NCBI GenBank assembly: GCA_947460085.1
Contig: CANHGA010000152.1
Location: 1-5,273, forward strand
Source of the DNA: Synechococcaceae cyanobacterium
GTDB taxonomy: Bacteria; Cyanobacteriota; Cyanobacteriia; PCC-6307; Cyanobiaceae
Direction: 5' to 3'
Length of the DNA stretch: 5,273 nt
Below, one piece after another: positions 1 through 5,273 of this stretch; positions within the stretch are counted from its first letter, which is position 1, and the number at the start of each line of letters is the position of its first letter. The notes under the pieces were generated by a model. It was not told the origin of the DNA, searched no databases, and worked only from the letters and a program-made list of their open reading frames with translations. Both the position numbers and the translations under genes were made by a program.

Positions 1-7
1 ATCCCCG

Positions 8-13
8 CTCCTT
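8..13 (-). promoter_or_regulatory. Candidate ribosome binding site of a gene starting at the left edge
   Basis: On the minus strand AAGGAG is followed by CGGGG and then AT at bases 2-1. If the next base outside the window is G, this would be an ATG with a strong ribosome site at 5-nt spacing. That would place another same-strand gene directly downstream of prlC. The start codon is not visible, so this is conjecture. Confidence 0.3.
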
Positions 14-52
14 GGATCTGTTGGTCGAGGCGTTGCTGGCCCCTTGATCGGG

Positions 53-82
53 GTTCAGGTCTGCAGTTCAGATCTGCAGTTC
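53..82. repeat. 13-bp tandem repeat downstream of prlC
   Basis: gttcaggtctgca (53-65) is followed directly by gttcagatctgca (66-78), with one mismatch, and then by gttc (79-82) of a third unit. Each full unit ends into CTGCAG, so the stretch also holds two palindromic hexamers. It lies 47 bp beyond the prlC stop in non-coding sequence. Confidence 0.8.
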
Positions 83-90
83 CGGATTGA

Positions 91-128
91 GTTGGGGGTT
101 TCAGGGGCTGGGTTTTTGGCGGGGGATT
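91..128 (-). other. C-rich, G-poor transcript tract directly after the prlC stop
   Basis: In the transcribed direction the 38 nt after the prlC TGA contain 20 C and 3 G. The complementary strand has G-runs at 94-98, 104-107, 110-112 and 121-125, again quadruplex-like but with one 8-nt loop. It mirrors the tract after ndhD. No intrinsic terminator with a U-run is seen here. Confidence 0.45.
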
Positions 129-2249
129 TCACGCCACCGCCAGGCCCGAGTGGCGAATCAGGGCTTCGCTGGAGGGCTGGCGGCCCCGGAAGGCCTCAAA
201 TACCTCGGCGGGTGAACGGCTCCCCCCCCAGCTGAGCACGGTGTCCCGGAAGCGGCGGCCCATGGTGACAACGGCATCCTCCTGGTCGAGGCCCGCTTCT
301 TCAAAGGCACTGAAGGCATCGGCACTGAGCACTTCGGCCCACTTGTAGGAGTAGTAGCCCGCTGAGTACCCGCCAGCAAAGATGTGGCTGAAGGCGCAGA
401 GGAAGGCGTCCTCGGCGATGGGCTCCAGGGCGGTGGTGGTTTTGGCGATCTCCCGGCGCATCTGGTCGGGGCTTTGGCCGCAGCTTGGTGACCAGGCACT
501 ATGCAGCCTTAAATCCGTGAGCGCGAAGTGCACCTGGCGCAGGGTGGCGCTACCTCCCATGAAGGTGCGCGCCGCGAGCAGCTTTTGGTATTCAGCTTCG
601 GGGAGGGGTTCACCGCTCTGCCAGTGCTTGGCCATGCCCATCAGGGTGCCGCGCTCGTAACACCAGTTCTCCATGAATTGGCTTGGCAGCTCCACCGCAT
701 CCCACTCCACGTTGTTGATCCCGGCGGCCTGGGGGCGCTCCACGGTGGTGAGCATGTGCTGGAGCCCATGGCCGAATTCATGGAAGAGGGTTTCCACCTC
801 TTCGAAGGTCATCAGGCTTGGGGTGCCAGCCACCGGGGGGCTCTGGTTGCAGATCAGATAGGCCACGGGCAGGACCGGCTCTCCCGCTTTGTTGATCGAG
901 CGGCCCAGGCATTCATCCATCCAGGCGCCCCCGCGCTTCGAGCCTGGCCGGCTGAAGGGATCCAGGTAAAAGGCTGCCAGCGCTTCGCCGCTCGAGGCGT
1001 CCAACACGTGAAAGTGCTGGACATCGGGGTGCCAGAGGGGCGCTGAACCCCCATCGGCCACGATCGTGATGTTGAAGAGGCGTGCACAGAGGCTGAAGAG
1101 CCCTTGGAGCACGCTGTCGAGGGGGAAGTAGGGGCGTAGGGCTTCGCTATCGAGCTCAAAGCTCTCCTGCCGCAGCCTTTCAGCCCAGTAGCTGACATCC
1201 CAGGGTTTGAGATCTGCTGCTTCTGGGGCCCCATGGCGGCGGGCACAGGAGCGCAGGGCCTCCAGTTCCTGTAGGGCCACCGGCAGTGCCGCACAGCGCA
1301 GCTCCTCGAGCAGTTGCTCCACGGAGGCGACGGAATCCGCCATCTTGGCGGCCAGGCTCACATCGGCCCAATGGTCGTAGCCCAGGCGCTGGGCCTGCTC
1401 CAGCTTCAGGCTGAGAATCTCTTCGATCAGGGGCAGGTTGTTGAGATCGCCGCTGGAGGCCCGGCTCACCTGGGCTTTGTAGACCCGTTCGCGCAGGTCC
1501 CGCCGTTCGCTGTATTTGAGGAAGGGGGCCACCCGCGGCATGTCGAGGCCCATGCGCCACTGGCCCGGTTCCCCAGCTGCCTTGGCCGCCTCAGCCAGCA
1601 GCTCCTTGAGGCTGGGGGGCAAGCCCGCCAGCTCGGCATCCGAGCCCAGGGTGAGGCTCCAGGAGTTGGTGGCATCCAGCACGTGGTTGCCAAAGGTGGT
1701 GGCCAGCTCGGCCAATTGCTGCGTGGTGGCATTGAAGGCGAGCTGCTGCTCACCGCCTAGGCCCACCCCCCGCAGCTGCATGTCCCGCAGCTCGGCTTGG
1801 AGAATCCGTTGTTGGGTGGCATCGAGCCCGGAGCCCCCCTGATCCAGGGCCTGAAGGGCCCGATAGAGGCTGCGGCTTTGGCCGGCCCGGTTGCCAAAGG
1901 CCACCACGTTGGCCTGTTGCTGTTGGTGGGCCGTGCGCAGTTCCGGTGTATTGCAGACCCCATTGAGATGGCTCACCACTCCCCAACTCCAGCGCAACCG
2001 TTCGCCCAGGTGCTGCAGGGGATCCATCACCTCGGACCAGCCCAGCGGTGGGCCATCGGCTAAGCGGGCATCCAGCCTGGTTTCCAGCTCCGTGAGTTCC
2101 CCATTCAGTTCCGCCAACAGGTGGGGGATGGCCTGCTCCACCTGATCCGTGGTGATGGCCGCAAAGTCGGGCAGGCCCTGGCCTGCCAGTAGCGGCAGGG
2201 CCCCAGGGTTGCTTGCGCTGGTTGAGCTGGTGGAGAGAGGCGTGCCCAT
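129..2249 (-). CDS. prlC: M3-family zinc metallopeptidase (oligopeptidase A type)
   Basis: This 706-residue protein belongs to the thimet-oligopeptidase/oligopeptidase A family, cytosolic zinc endopeptidases that cut short peptides left by larger proteases. The zinc motif is HEFGH at residues 490-494 (His490 and His494 ligands, Glu491 catalytic). Glu520 in WDAVELPSQFMENW, 30 residues after His490 as in E. coli PrlC, is the expected third ligand. The C-terminal block HIFAGGYSAGYYSYKWAEVLSADAF (from His622, with Tyr628, 632, 633 and 635) matches the substrate-binding His/Tyr segment of the family. The N-terminal 'LPDFAAITTDQVEQAIPHLL' (26-45) is the usual family opening. Length is typical (about 680-710), and there is no signal peptide or membrane segment. 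The start is the only ATG before that opening; the ribosome site is weakly placed. It lies 121 bp after ndhD on the same strand. No frameshift or missing key residue is seen. The symbol follows the E. coli homologue; substrates in this organism are unknown. Confidence 0.94.
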   Translation of the reverse strand: MGTPLSTSSTSASNPGALPLLAGQGLPDFAAITTDQVEQAIPHLLAELNGELTELETRLDARLADGPPLGWSEVMDPLQHLGERLRWSWGVVSHLNGVCNTPELRTAHQQQQANVVAFGNRAGQSRSLYRALQALDQGGSGLDATQQRILQAELRDMQLRGVGLGGEQQLAFNATTQQLAELATTFGNHVLDATNSWSLTLGSDAELAGLPPSLKELLAEAAKAAGEPGQWRMGLDMPRVAPFLKYSERRDLRERVYKAQVSRASSGDLNNLPLIEEILSLKLEQAQRLGYDHWADVSLAAKMADSVASVEQLLEELRCAALPVALQELEALRSCARRHGAPEAADLKPWDVSYWAERLRQESFELDSEALRPYFPLDSVLQGLFSLCARLFNITIVADGGSAPLWHPDVQHFHVLDASSGEALAAFYLDPFSRPGSKRGGAWMDECLGRSINKAGEPVLPVAYLICNQSPPVAGTPSLMTFEEVETLFHEFGHGLQHMLTTVERPQAAGINNVEWDAVELPSQFMENWCYERGTLMGMAKHWQSGEPLPEAEYQKLLAARTFMGGSATLRQVHFALTDLRLHSAWSPSCGQSPDQMRREIAKTTTALEPIAEDAFLCAFSHIFAGGYSAGYYSYKWAEVLSADAFSAFEEAGLDQEDAVVTMGRRFRDTVLSWGGSRSPAEVFEAFRGRQPSSEALIRHSGLAVA

Positions 2250-2264
2250 GGAGTTGCTCTGGTG

Positions 2265-2269
2265 CTCCT
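2265..2269 (-). promoter_or_regulatory. Possible ribosome binding site of prlC, spacing too long
   Basis: AGGAG on the minus strand lies 15 nt before the ATG at 2247-2249, longer than the usual 5-10 nt. No ATG, GTG or TTG occurs at better spacing, so either the site is weak or the ATG is used without it, as is common in cyanobacteria. Confidence 0.3.
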
Positions 2270-2330
2270 ATTCCAGCTGATTGGTCGGGGCGTCAGCAGG
2301 GCCTTTTAGGGCGGTTTACCCGAAGAACCT

Positions 2331-2370
2331 GTCTTGGGGGTTGATGGGAATGGGGGGTGGTTGGTTTGGG
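2331..2370 (-). other. C-rich, G-poor transcript tract directly after the ndhD stop
   Basis: Read in the transcribed direction, the 40 nt after the ndhD TAG contain 23 C and one G. The opposite DNA strand therefore carries G-runs at 2336-2340, 2346-2348, 2352-2357 and 2368-2370, a relaxed quadruplex-like pattern whose last loop is 10 nt. No hairpin-plus-U-run terminator is present. The rest of the ndhD-prlC gap (2250-2330) holds only a weak GGTT/AACC stem and the putative prlC ribosome site. Confidence 0.5.
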
Positions 2371-3912
2371 CTAGCTGAGGGCAATCAGGGCCGTGTTGGA
2401 CAACTCCGTGGCCAGGGCATTGGTGCTGGCTTCGTAGAGATCGATCGCGACCCGGGGCCAGAAGCCAATCACCAGGGTTGGCACGAGCAGGGTGAGGCCG
2501 ATCACCAGTTCCCGGGGGGTCATGTCGCCTACCACGGCCAAGGCCGGAATCCGCGGACCAAAGAAGACCCGGCGGCAGAGGGAGAGCAGATAAATCGGCG
2601 TGAGCACCAGGCCAATGGCCGCCAGCACAATCGTGATCACCCGGAATCCAATGGTGAAGGTGTCGTTGGAGGTGACGCCGAGGAACACGGTGATCTCGCT
2701 GACAAAGCCACTCATGCCAGGCAGGGCGAGGGAGGCCAGGGAGCTGGCAAGGAAAAAGGCAAAGGTGATCGGCAGCACCTTGGCCAGGCCGCCCATGTTT
2801 GGAATCGAGAGGGTTTCTGTGCGCTCGTAGAAAACCCCCGTAACAAAGAACATGGCTGCAGCAATCAAGCCATGGCTAATCATTTGCAGCATGGCTCCGC
2901 TGATGCCTAGGGCATCAATGGCGCCAATGCCCACTAGCACAAAGCCCATGTGGCTCACGGAGCTGCAGGCGATCCGTCGTTTGACGTTGTCCTGGGCGAA
3001 GGCATTGAGAGCCCCGTAGACGATGTTGACGATTCCGAGCACGATCAAGGCCGGCGCCAGGGTGAGATGGACCTCCGGGAGCATCTGCACGTTGAAGCGC
3101 AACAGGGCATAGCCGCCCATCTTCAGCAGCACCCCAGCCAGAAGCATCGACACCGGAGCATTCGCCTCGCCGTGGGCATCGGGCAGCCAGGTATGCAGGG
3201 GAAAAATCGGTAGCTTGACGCCAAAGCCAATCAGGAAACCCAGGTAACAGAGCAGGCCAAACGTGCCGCCAGGCGAGCGGGTGGTTAGGTCGGAGAGGTT
3301 GAAGCTGACGGTGTCGCCGGAGAAGGCCAGGGCCAACCCGCTCAACAGGATCAGCAGGGAGGCGGTGGCGGTGTAAAGGATGAACTTGGTGGCCGCGTAT
3401 TGCCTCTGCTTGCCGCCCCAGATGGCAATCAGCAGATAGACGGGCACCAGCTCCAATTCCCAGGAGAGGAAGAACAGCAGGAAATCCTGGGAGAGAAAGA
3501 CCAGGCCTTGCGCTGAGGCTTGAAGGAGCATCAGGCCGAAATACAGCCTGGTTTTGCGTTGAATGTTCCAGCTGGCGGCCACCGAGAGCAGGGTGACCAA
3601 GCCCGAGAGCACCACCAGGGGGGCCGACAGGCCGTCGGCTGCCAACGACCATTCGAGGCCAAGGGCTGGAACCCAGCTGACCCGCTCGACAAGCTGCAGG
3701 CCACTCTCGGCGCCATCGAAATGCTGGCTGAAGGCCACCAGCATCAACACCAGGTCGGCCAGGAGGACCACCAGGGCCAGGGTGCGGGGCCCCTTCGGAT
3801 CGCTGCCATCGCCGGGCAGGAGCGGCATCAACAGGGCTGCGGCCGCCGGCAGCAGCACGATCAAACTCAGCCAGGGAAAGGATGCGGTCTGAAGGGGAAG
3901 ATTGGCGTCCAT
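2371..3912 (-). CDS. ndhD: NDH-1 complex subunit 4 (NAD(P)H-quinone oxidoreductase chain 4)
   Basis: This 513-residue, very hydrophobic polytopic protein is an antiporter-like proton-translocating subunit of the membrane arm of cyanobacterial NDH-1, which passes electrons to plastoquinone for respiration and cyclic flow. Charged residues expected in the NuoM/NdhD family are present: Glu152 in [13 protein letters not shown], Lys233 and His240 in [22 protein letters not shown], Lys264 in [13 protein letters not shown], His321 in SSVSHMGF and Glu406 in [10 protein letters not shown]. These align with NuoM Glu144, Lys234, Lys265 and Glu407. The proton_antipo_M core runs from about residue 140 to 430. 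Length and the N-terminal membrane segment (about 13-33) fit the NdhD1/D2 class of respiratory/cyclic complexes rather than the CO2-uptake NdhD3/D4 forms; that sub-assignment is an inference. The ATG lies in an 11-bp duplication with no ribosome site, but the next in-frame ATG (Met29) would cut into the first membrane helix, so this start is preferred. Genes on both sides share its strand. Confidence 0.95.
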   Translation of the reverse strand: MDANLPLQTASFPWLSLIVLLPAAAALLMPLLPGDGSDPKGPRTLALVVLLADLVLMLVAFSQHFDGAESGLQLVERVSWVPALGLEWSLAADGLSAPLVVLSGLVTLLSVAASWNIQRKTRLYFGLMLLQASAQGLVFLSQDFLLFFLSWELELVPVYLLIAIWGGKQRQYAATKFILYTATASLLILLSGLALAFSGDTVSFNLSDLTTRSPGGTFGLLCYLGFLIGFGVKLPIFPLHTWLPDAHGEANAPVSMLLAGVLLKMGGYALLRFNVQMLPEVHLTLAPALIVLGIVNIVYGALNAFAQDNVKRRIACSSVSHMGFVLVGIGAIDALGISGAMLQMISHGLIAAAMFFVTGVFYERTETLSIPNMGGLAKVLPITFAFFLASSLASLALPGMSGFVSEITVFLGVTSNDTFTIGFRVITIVLAAIGLVLTPIYLLSLCRRVFFGPRIPALAVVGDMTPRELVIGLTLLVPTLVIGFWPRVAIDLYEASTNALATELSNTALIALS

Positions 3913-3930
3913 TACAGCCCCATTACAGCC
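3909..3930. repeat. 11-bp perfect tandem duplication over the ndhD start codon
   Basis: ccattacagcc occurs at 3909-3919 and directly again at 3920-3930. On the minus strand each copy reads GGCTGTAATGG, so the start region carries two ATGs 11 bp apart. The downstream ATG (3910-3912) opens ndhD. The upstream ATG (3921-3923) is in another frame and reads Met-Gly-Leu-stop, its TAA sharing one base with the ndhD ATG (TAATG). No Shine-Dalgarno match precedes either ATG. Confidence 0.9.
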
Positions 3931-3948
3931 GCAAGAAATCTATCAGCC

Positions 3949-3960
3949 GCCCCTGGGGGC
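3949..3960. other. GC-rich 5-bp inverted repeat adjoining the larger dyad
   Basis: gcccc (3949-3953) and ggggc (3956-3960) are perfect complements around a 2-base spacer. A 2-base loop is too tight unless the inner pair opens. It directly abuts the 3961-3978 dyad, so the two may stack in RNA between thrB and ndhD. It may be chance in GC-rich DNA. Confidence 0.3.
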
Positions 3961-3978
3961 CTGAGTAAAAGTACTCAG
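3961..3978. other. Perfect 7-bp inverted repeat (hairpin or operator) before ndhD
   Basis: ctgagta (3961-3967) and tactcag (3972-3978) are exact reverse complements around the 4-base spacer aaag. In RNA this would be a 7-bp stem with a tetraloop. In DNA it is an 18-bp dyad that could bind a dimeric protein. It lies 21 bp after the thrB repeat array and about 49 bp before the ndhD ATG. No U-run follows in the transcribed direction (GCCCCC follows), so it is not a typical intrinsic terminator. It does not match NtcA sites (GTA-N8-TAC) and only partly resembles the cyanobacterial LexA box. Confidence 0.55.
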
Positions 3979-3998
3979 CCGGCTTGGGTCAGGGGCAT

Positions 3999-4073
3999 GG
4001 TCTAGGGCGTGGTCTAGGGCTTGTCTGGCCCGGTCTAGAGCTTGTCTGGCCCGGTCTAAAGCTTGTCTGGAAG
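3999..4073. repeat. 21-bp tandem repeat (3 copies plus a partial) spanning the thrB stop
   Basis: The copies are 4053-4073, 4032-4052 and 4011-4031, with a 12-bp partial copy at 3999-4010. The shared core is ggtcta followed by rgcttgtctgg. The middle and left copies differ at one base. The thrB-proximal copy differs from the middle copy at four, three of them in its last three bases. Because 21 and 12 are multiples of three, the thrB frame is kept: TAG occurs at 4056-4058, 4035-4037, 4014-4016 and 4002-4004, and the repeated peptide beyond the true stop would be TGPDKL/P. The array fills the first half of the thrB-ndhD gap. Confidence 0.95.
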
Positions 4074-5006
4074 GTTCAGCCAGCTACTGCCTTCCTGTTG
4101 GATGGCCAGCACCTCCGAACGGGATTCGACGCCGGCCTGGTGCCAGGCCCGCACCATGGCCTGGCTCACCGTTGGGGCGATCTCGGGCTTGCAAAGGGCG
4201 AGCAGGCTTGGGCCGGCCCCACTGATCACGCAGCCCCAAGCTCCCGCCTGGATGGCCGCCTCTCGAACGGCTTTGCCGCCGGGGATCAGGCCCCAGCGGT
4301 AGGGCTCATGGAGGCGGTCGTGCATGCCATCGGTGATCAGGTCGCCATTGCCGGTGCGCAGACCCTGCAGCAGCAGGGTGAGGGAGCCCAGATTGATCAC
4401 CGCATCGCCCACGGGAATGGCCTTGGGCATGGCCCGGCGGGCCTCACTGGTGGTGAGGCGAATGGCTGGAATGGCCACGACGGCCTGCACCGCCGGCGAC
4501 CACTCACAGCGCACCACCCGCCAGCGGTGGGACGCGGCCTTGGCGGTCATGCAGAGGCCTCCCACCAGGGATGGCACCACGTTGTCTGGGTGGCCCTCAA
4601 TATCAATGGCCAGCTCCAGGAGTTTTTCCTTGCTCAGGGGTTCGCCGACCAGGGCATTGGCTCCCATTAATCCGGCCACAATCGCCGTGGCACTGCTGCC
4701 CAGCCCCCTGGCGGGGGGGACGGCCAGGCGCACCCGCGCTTCCAGGGCCACGGGCTCTTCACCGGCTTCCTTCCACACCCGCTGGGCGGCCCGATACACC
4801 AGGTTGTCGGGGCCGCCACGCAGGTGGGCACCTTCGGTTCCTTCAATAATGAGATCGAAGCGTTCGCTGCCCCCTTCGATACAGCGCATCTCGAACACGT
4901 TGTCGAGTTGGAGAGCGGCGCCCAGGCAATCAAAGCCAGGCCCCACGTTGGCTGTTGTGGCGGGGACATGAACTTGAACCCCTTTTCCAACCCTGGGGCG
5001 CACCAT
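4056..5006 (-). CDS. thrB: Homoserine kinase
   Basis: This 316-residue protein is a GHMP-superfamily kinase that phosphorylates L-homoserine to O-phospho-L-homoserine with ATP, the step before threonine synthase, in the cytosol. All three family motifs are visible. Motif 1 is VPATTANVGPGFDCLG (residues 14-29). Motif 2 is the phosphate-binding loop VPPARGLGSSATA (96-108). Motif 3 is the glycine-rich ISGAGPSLLAL (261-271). EGHPDN (137-142) matches the conserved segment near the Mg/ATP site. The length is normal for bacterial ThrB (about 300-320). The ATG is preceded by AGAGG at 7 nt, and homologues also begin a few residues before the 'V.VPATTAN' strand, so I trust this start. The gene follows glk by 41 bp on the same strand and precedes ndhD by 143 bp. 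The oddity is its end: the last codons (Pro-Asp-Lys-Leu-stop) are the first unit of a 21-bp tandem array that repeats the stop codon in frame downstream. Confidence 0.96.
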   Translation of the reverse strand: MVRPRVGKGVQVHVPATTANVGPGFDCLGAALQLDNVFEMRCIEGGSERFDLIIEGTEGAHLRGGPDNLVYRAAQRVWKEAGEEPVALEARVRLAVPPARGLGSSATAIVAGLMGANALVGEPLSKEKLLELAIDIEGHPDNVVPSLVGGLCMTAKAASHRWRVVRCEWSPAVQAVVAIPAIRLTTSEARRAMPKAIPVGDAVINLGSLTLLLQGLRTGNGDLITDGMHDRLHEPYRWGLIPGGKAVREAAIQAGAWGCVISGAGPSLLALCKPEIAPTVSQAMVRAWHQAGVESRSEVLAIQQEGSSWLNLPDKL

Positions 5007-5013
5007 GGGGAAA

Positions 5014-5018
5014 CCTCT
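5014..5018 (-). promoter_or_regulatory. Ribosome binding site of thrB
   Basis: On the minus strand AGAGG lies 7 nt before the ATG at 5004-5006. This spacing is good and supports that ATG as the thrB start. It is the best-placed Shine-Dalgarno match in front of any complete gene in the window. Confidence 0.6.
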
Positions 5019-5031
5019 GCTGGGCCCAGTG

Positions 5032-5056
5032 TCTCAGGCGGTTGATCTCAGGCGGT
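5032..5056. repeat. 11-bp direct repeat, period 14, over the glk stop codon
   Basis: The 11-mer tctcaggcggt occurs at 5032-5042 and again at 5046-5056, separated by tga. On the coding (minus) strand the unit reads ACCGCCTGAGA. The right-hand copy holds the glk terminal Thr-Ala codons and TGA stop; the left-hand copy lies in the glk-thrB gap. It looks like a slippage duplication of the gene end. No function is evident. Confidence 0.85.
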
Positions 5057-5273
5057 CAGCATGCGGGCCCGACAGGCGGCGCTGAATTGGCCGATCGCTT
5101 CATCGGTGATGGCCGTGATGGGGATGGGTTCCAAAACGGCGCCGAGGCGACCTTTGCGCAGAAAGGCATCCGTAAAGCGGGCCGATTGGAGTTGGGGCAG
5201 CAGCTTTGAAGCGGTACCGCCGGCAAGCCAGATGCCGCCGGTGCAAAGGCCAGCCAGGGCTAGATCGCCACAA
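5048..5273 (-). CDS. glk: Glucokinase, C-terminal 74 residues (5' part beyond the window)
   Basis: This is the end of a gene that enters from the right edge; reading begins at base 5272 and stops at TGA (5048-5050). The translated tail contains the block GGIWLAGGTASKLL (visible residues 12-25), followed by FTDAFLRKGRLGAVLEPIPI. That matches the C-terminal layout of bacterial glucokinases of the E. coli Glk type, where a 'GGV(F/Y)(I/L)AGGI' strand is followed by 'F..AF..KGR' and a closing 'IPV' strand. The family phosphorylates glucose to glucose-6-phosphate with ATP in the cytosol. The catalytic Asp and the N-terminal ATP-binding segment lie outside the window, so activity cannot be judged. 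The stop is 41 bp upstream of thrB on the same strand, which suggests co-transcription. The last codons and the stop are part of a short duplication (5032-5056). A different ROK-type sugar kinase is possible but less likely, given the 'F..KGR' spacing. Confidence 0.85.
   Translation of the reverse strand, partial: CGDLALAGLCTGGIWLAGGTASKLLPQLQSARFTDAFLRKGRLGAVLEPIPITAITDEAIGQFSAACRARMLTA

Noticed and set aside
40..53. cccc/gggg inverted repeat with a 6-base loop downstream of prlC, considered as a terminator
   Set aside because: Only four base pairs and no U-run in the transcribed direction.
528..1046. A 172-codon plus-strand open frame inside prlC
   Set aside because: It is antisense to a gene with complete catalytic motifs, resembles no known family, and long antisense frames are expected in GC-rich coding DNA.
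2281..2910. A 209-codon plus-strand open frame starting in the ndhD-prlC gap
   Set aside because: Almost all of it is antisense to ndhD, its composition is rich in Gly, Gln and charged residues, and it lacks any recognisable domain.
3937..3945. TGATAGATT on the minus strand as an extended -10 element for ndhD
   Set aside because: Only four of six -10 bases match and no -35 element lies at a suitable distance; the leader would be very short.
3961..3978. NtcA binding site in the dyad upstream of ndhD
   Set aside because: The GTA and TAC halves are separated by 4 bases rather than the required 8.
3984..4670. A 228-codon plus-strand open frame over thrB and the 21-bp repeat array
   Set aside because: Its repetitive N-terminal part is just the tandem array read in another frame, and the rest is antisense to thrB. 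No ribosome site or family match supports it.
1..5273. HIP1 palindrome (GCGATCGC), a marker common in many cyanobacteria
   Set aside because: I saw near matches such as at 5091-5098, but no exact copy. HIP1 is rare in many marine picocyanobacteria, so absence does not argue against the assignment.
1..5273. A novel defence, mobile or regulatory system
   Set aside because: All four genes are ordinary housekeeping families with intact motifs, and no integrase, transposase, CRISPR repeat or unassigned gene is present.

Overview
The window looks like a piece of chromosome from a GC-rich picocyanobacterium (Synechococcus/Cyanobium type). The strongest evidence is a complete NdhD, the proton-pumping subunit of the cyanobacterial NDH-1 complex. 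It sits beside a homoserine kinase that opens with the cyanobacterial-style 'VPATTANVGPGFDCLG' block. Third codon positions are mostly G or C. Genus assignment is an inference; no rRNA or other marker is present.

All recognised genes lie on the minus strand, so transcription runs from right to left: glk (glucokinase, only the last 74 residues, 5048-5273), thrB (homoserine kinase, 4056-5006), ndhD (NDH-1 subunit 4, 2371-3912) and prlC (M3-family oligopeptidase, 129-2249). The gaps are 41, 143 and 121 bp, and 128 bp remain to the left of prlC. glk and thrB are close enough to be co-transcribed. The larger gaps before ndhD and prlC could hold their own signals, but I see no convincing sigma-70 promoter in either. 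No mobile element, tRNA, rRNA, CRISPR array or plus-strand gene is supported. The long plus-strand and alternate-frame ORFs overlap the four genes, match no family I know and are explained by high GC content.

The genes share no single pathway. glk feeds glucose into central metabolism, thrB commits homoserine to threonine, ndhD belongs to the thylakoid NDH-1 complex (respiration and cyclic electron flow), and prlC degrades cytosolic peptides. They read as a housekeeping cluster, not an accessory system, and I found no evidence for a new defence or mobile system.

The unusual material is in the gaps. Short tandem duplications straddle three gene boundaries: an 11-bp repeat with 14-bp period over the glk stop, a three-copy 21-bp repeat over the thrB stop that repeats the stop codon in frame, and an 11-bp duplication over the ndhD start that creates a three-residue upstream mini-ORF overlapping the true ATG. 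A fourth repeat (13 bp) lies downstream of prlC. Two adjacent inverted repeats fill the thrB-ndhD gap. Very C-rich, G-poor RNA tracts begin immediately after the stops of both ndhD and prlC, with G-run clusters on the opposite DNA strand.
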